Assembly: GCA_005881235.1 (NCBI GenBank)
Contig: VBEQ01000099.1
Location: 1 to 13,068, forward strand
Source of the DNA: Chloroflexota bacterium
GTDB lineage: Bacteria > Chloroflexota > Dormibacteria > CF-121
DNA length: 13,068 nt
Direction: 5' to 3'
Shown here in pieces: positions 12,595-13,068 of this stretch. Under the pieces are notes generated by a model. That model saw only the letters and a list, made by a program, of their open reading frames with translations. It made no database searches and was not told where the DNA came from. Both the position numbers and the translations under genes were made by a program. Each line of letters opens with the position of its first letter. Position 1 is the first letter of the stretch.

Positions 12595-12611
12595 CTAGTG
12601 CGGTCTGTCAA
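12583..12611 (-). promoter_or_regulatory. tetR promoter with consensus -35, giving a leaderless transcript
   Basis: On the - strand a perfect TTGACA (12606-12611) is followed by a 17-nt spacer and AATAAT (12583-12588), five of six matches to TATAAT. Seven bases lie between the -10 and ATG 12575, the normal distance to a transcription start, so transcription should begin at or next to the start codon. The -35 lies in the short gap after the peroxidase gene. Confidence 0.75.
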
Positions 12612-12623
12612 GATGGGCGGGAA

Positions 12624-13068
12624 CTACCGTGAGCGGGCCGGGACGAGGAGGTCGCGGATCTTGAATTCGCCCGGCTGATGGGAGGGTAGCGTCGGCCGCC
12701 AGGACGGATCGTTGGCCAGATACGACTCGGGGTCACGGCGAATGATCCCGACGATGACCTCGGCGACGATGCGGCCGCCGATATCGTCCAGGCGGTCGCC
12801 ACCGCCGCGAACCGCCGCTTCGCGGAGGATGTACAGCCAGAGCGGCGTCTCATCCGGCCAATCCCCGAGGGCGAGTTCCTGCCGGGTCAGCGGCTGTGCG
12901 CCAATGGCCTGAGCGACGGCTTCGCCGGAGGGCAGCCCGGTGCCCATTCCGCGCTGGAGATCGCGCGAGGCGAGCGATCGGTAGGCGCTGACCTCGACCG
13001 TGCCGGTGATGGACTCGGGAAGCCGGATGAGTGAGATGGGCAGCTGCCCATCGATCGGCTTCGCGCGC
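12624..13068 (-). CDS. Animal-type heme peroxidase family protein, C-terminal part (5' end beyond window)
   Basis: The frame is open from the window edge (first whole codon at 13067) to TAG 12624-12626, giving 147 residues. The ATG at 12947 is internal. The sequence is that of the C-terminal region of the bacterial members of the animal heme peroxidase superfamily: a segment with PIDGQLPISLIRLPE, then SLASRDLQRGMGTGLPSGEAV (compare the 'SLAxRNLxRGxxxxLPSGQxVA' family pattern), ETPLWLYILREAAV, and GGRIVAEVIVGIIRRDPESY with a trailing NDPSWRPTLP. Known members use covalently or tightly bound heme to oxidise halides or organic substrates; most bacterial ones are uncharacterised. The catalytic His and Arg lie outside the window. 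It is transcribed in the same direction as tetR, which follows 48 bp downstream with its own promoter. Confidence 0.87.
   Translation of the reverse strand, partial: RAKPIDGQLPISLIRLPESITGTVEVSAYRSLASRDLQRGMGTGLPSGEAVAQAIGAQPLTRQELALGDWPDETPLWLYILREAAVRGGGDRLDDIGGRIVAEVIVGIIRRDPESYLANDPSWRPTLPSHQPGEFKIRDLLVPARSR

Overview
The window is high-GC bacterial DNA, about 63% by eye, with densely packed genes, ATGA/TGATG-type overlaps, several strong GGAGG ribosome binding sites and an F420-dependent (luciferase-like) oxidoreductase. This fits a soil bacterium of the Chloroflexota / Dormibacterota / Actinomycetota type. The phylum assignment is an inference from gene content only and is weak.

Region 1 (1-2061, + strand) is translation-related at both ends. 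It holds the 3' end of seryl-tRNA synthetase, an overlapping gene of unknown function with an internally duplicated domain, a PD-(D/E)xK-nuclease-like protein, and a complete tRNA-Ser(UGA). Directly after the tRNA lies a 45-codon frame on the + strand that reads as the C-terminal end of a cupin whose 5' part is missing. This is probably a rearrangement scar at the tRNA 3' end.

Region 2 (2070-7092) is a candidate catabolic locus. A creatinase/prolidase-fold (M24) hydrolase on the - strand is divergent from a tightly coupled + strand operon. The operon encodes an NTF2/SnoaL-like protein, an ATZ/TRZ-type amidohydrolase, a bicupin with both metal sites intact, and an SDR-fold protein that has lost the YxxxK catalytic pair. 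The M24 protein has Cys where the family normally has its second metal-binding Asp. These genes together suggest breakdown of a small N-containing (amide, ureido or heterocyclic) compound. The substrate cannot be read from the sequence.

Region 3 (7105-12594, - strand) is a TetR-controlled export/modification unit. In order of transcription it holds tetR, a 14-TM DHA2 (EmrB/QacA) exporter, an SDR, an NTF2-like protein, an LLM F420-type oxidoreductase and a proline-iminopeptidase-family hydrolase. Two closely matching 18-bp near-palindromes, one in front of tetR and one in front of the exporter, look like TetR operators. The tetR promoter places its transcription start almost on the ATG, so its mRNA is predicted to be leaderless. 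The prolyl aminopeptidase start looks damaged.

The window ends in the C-terminal part of a bacterial animal-type heme peroxidase. No CRISPR array, insertion sequence, rRNA or phage gene was seen. The most notable points are the TetR operator pair, the hidden cupin remnant beside tRNA-Ser, and the two deviant active sites (M24 and SDR) in the divergent catabolic locus.
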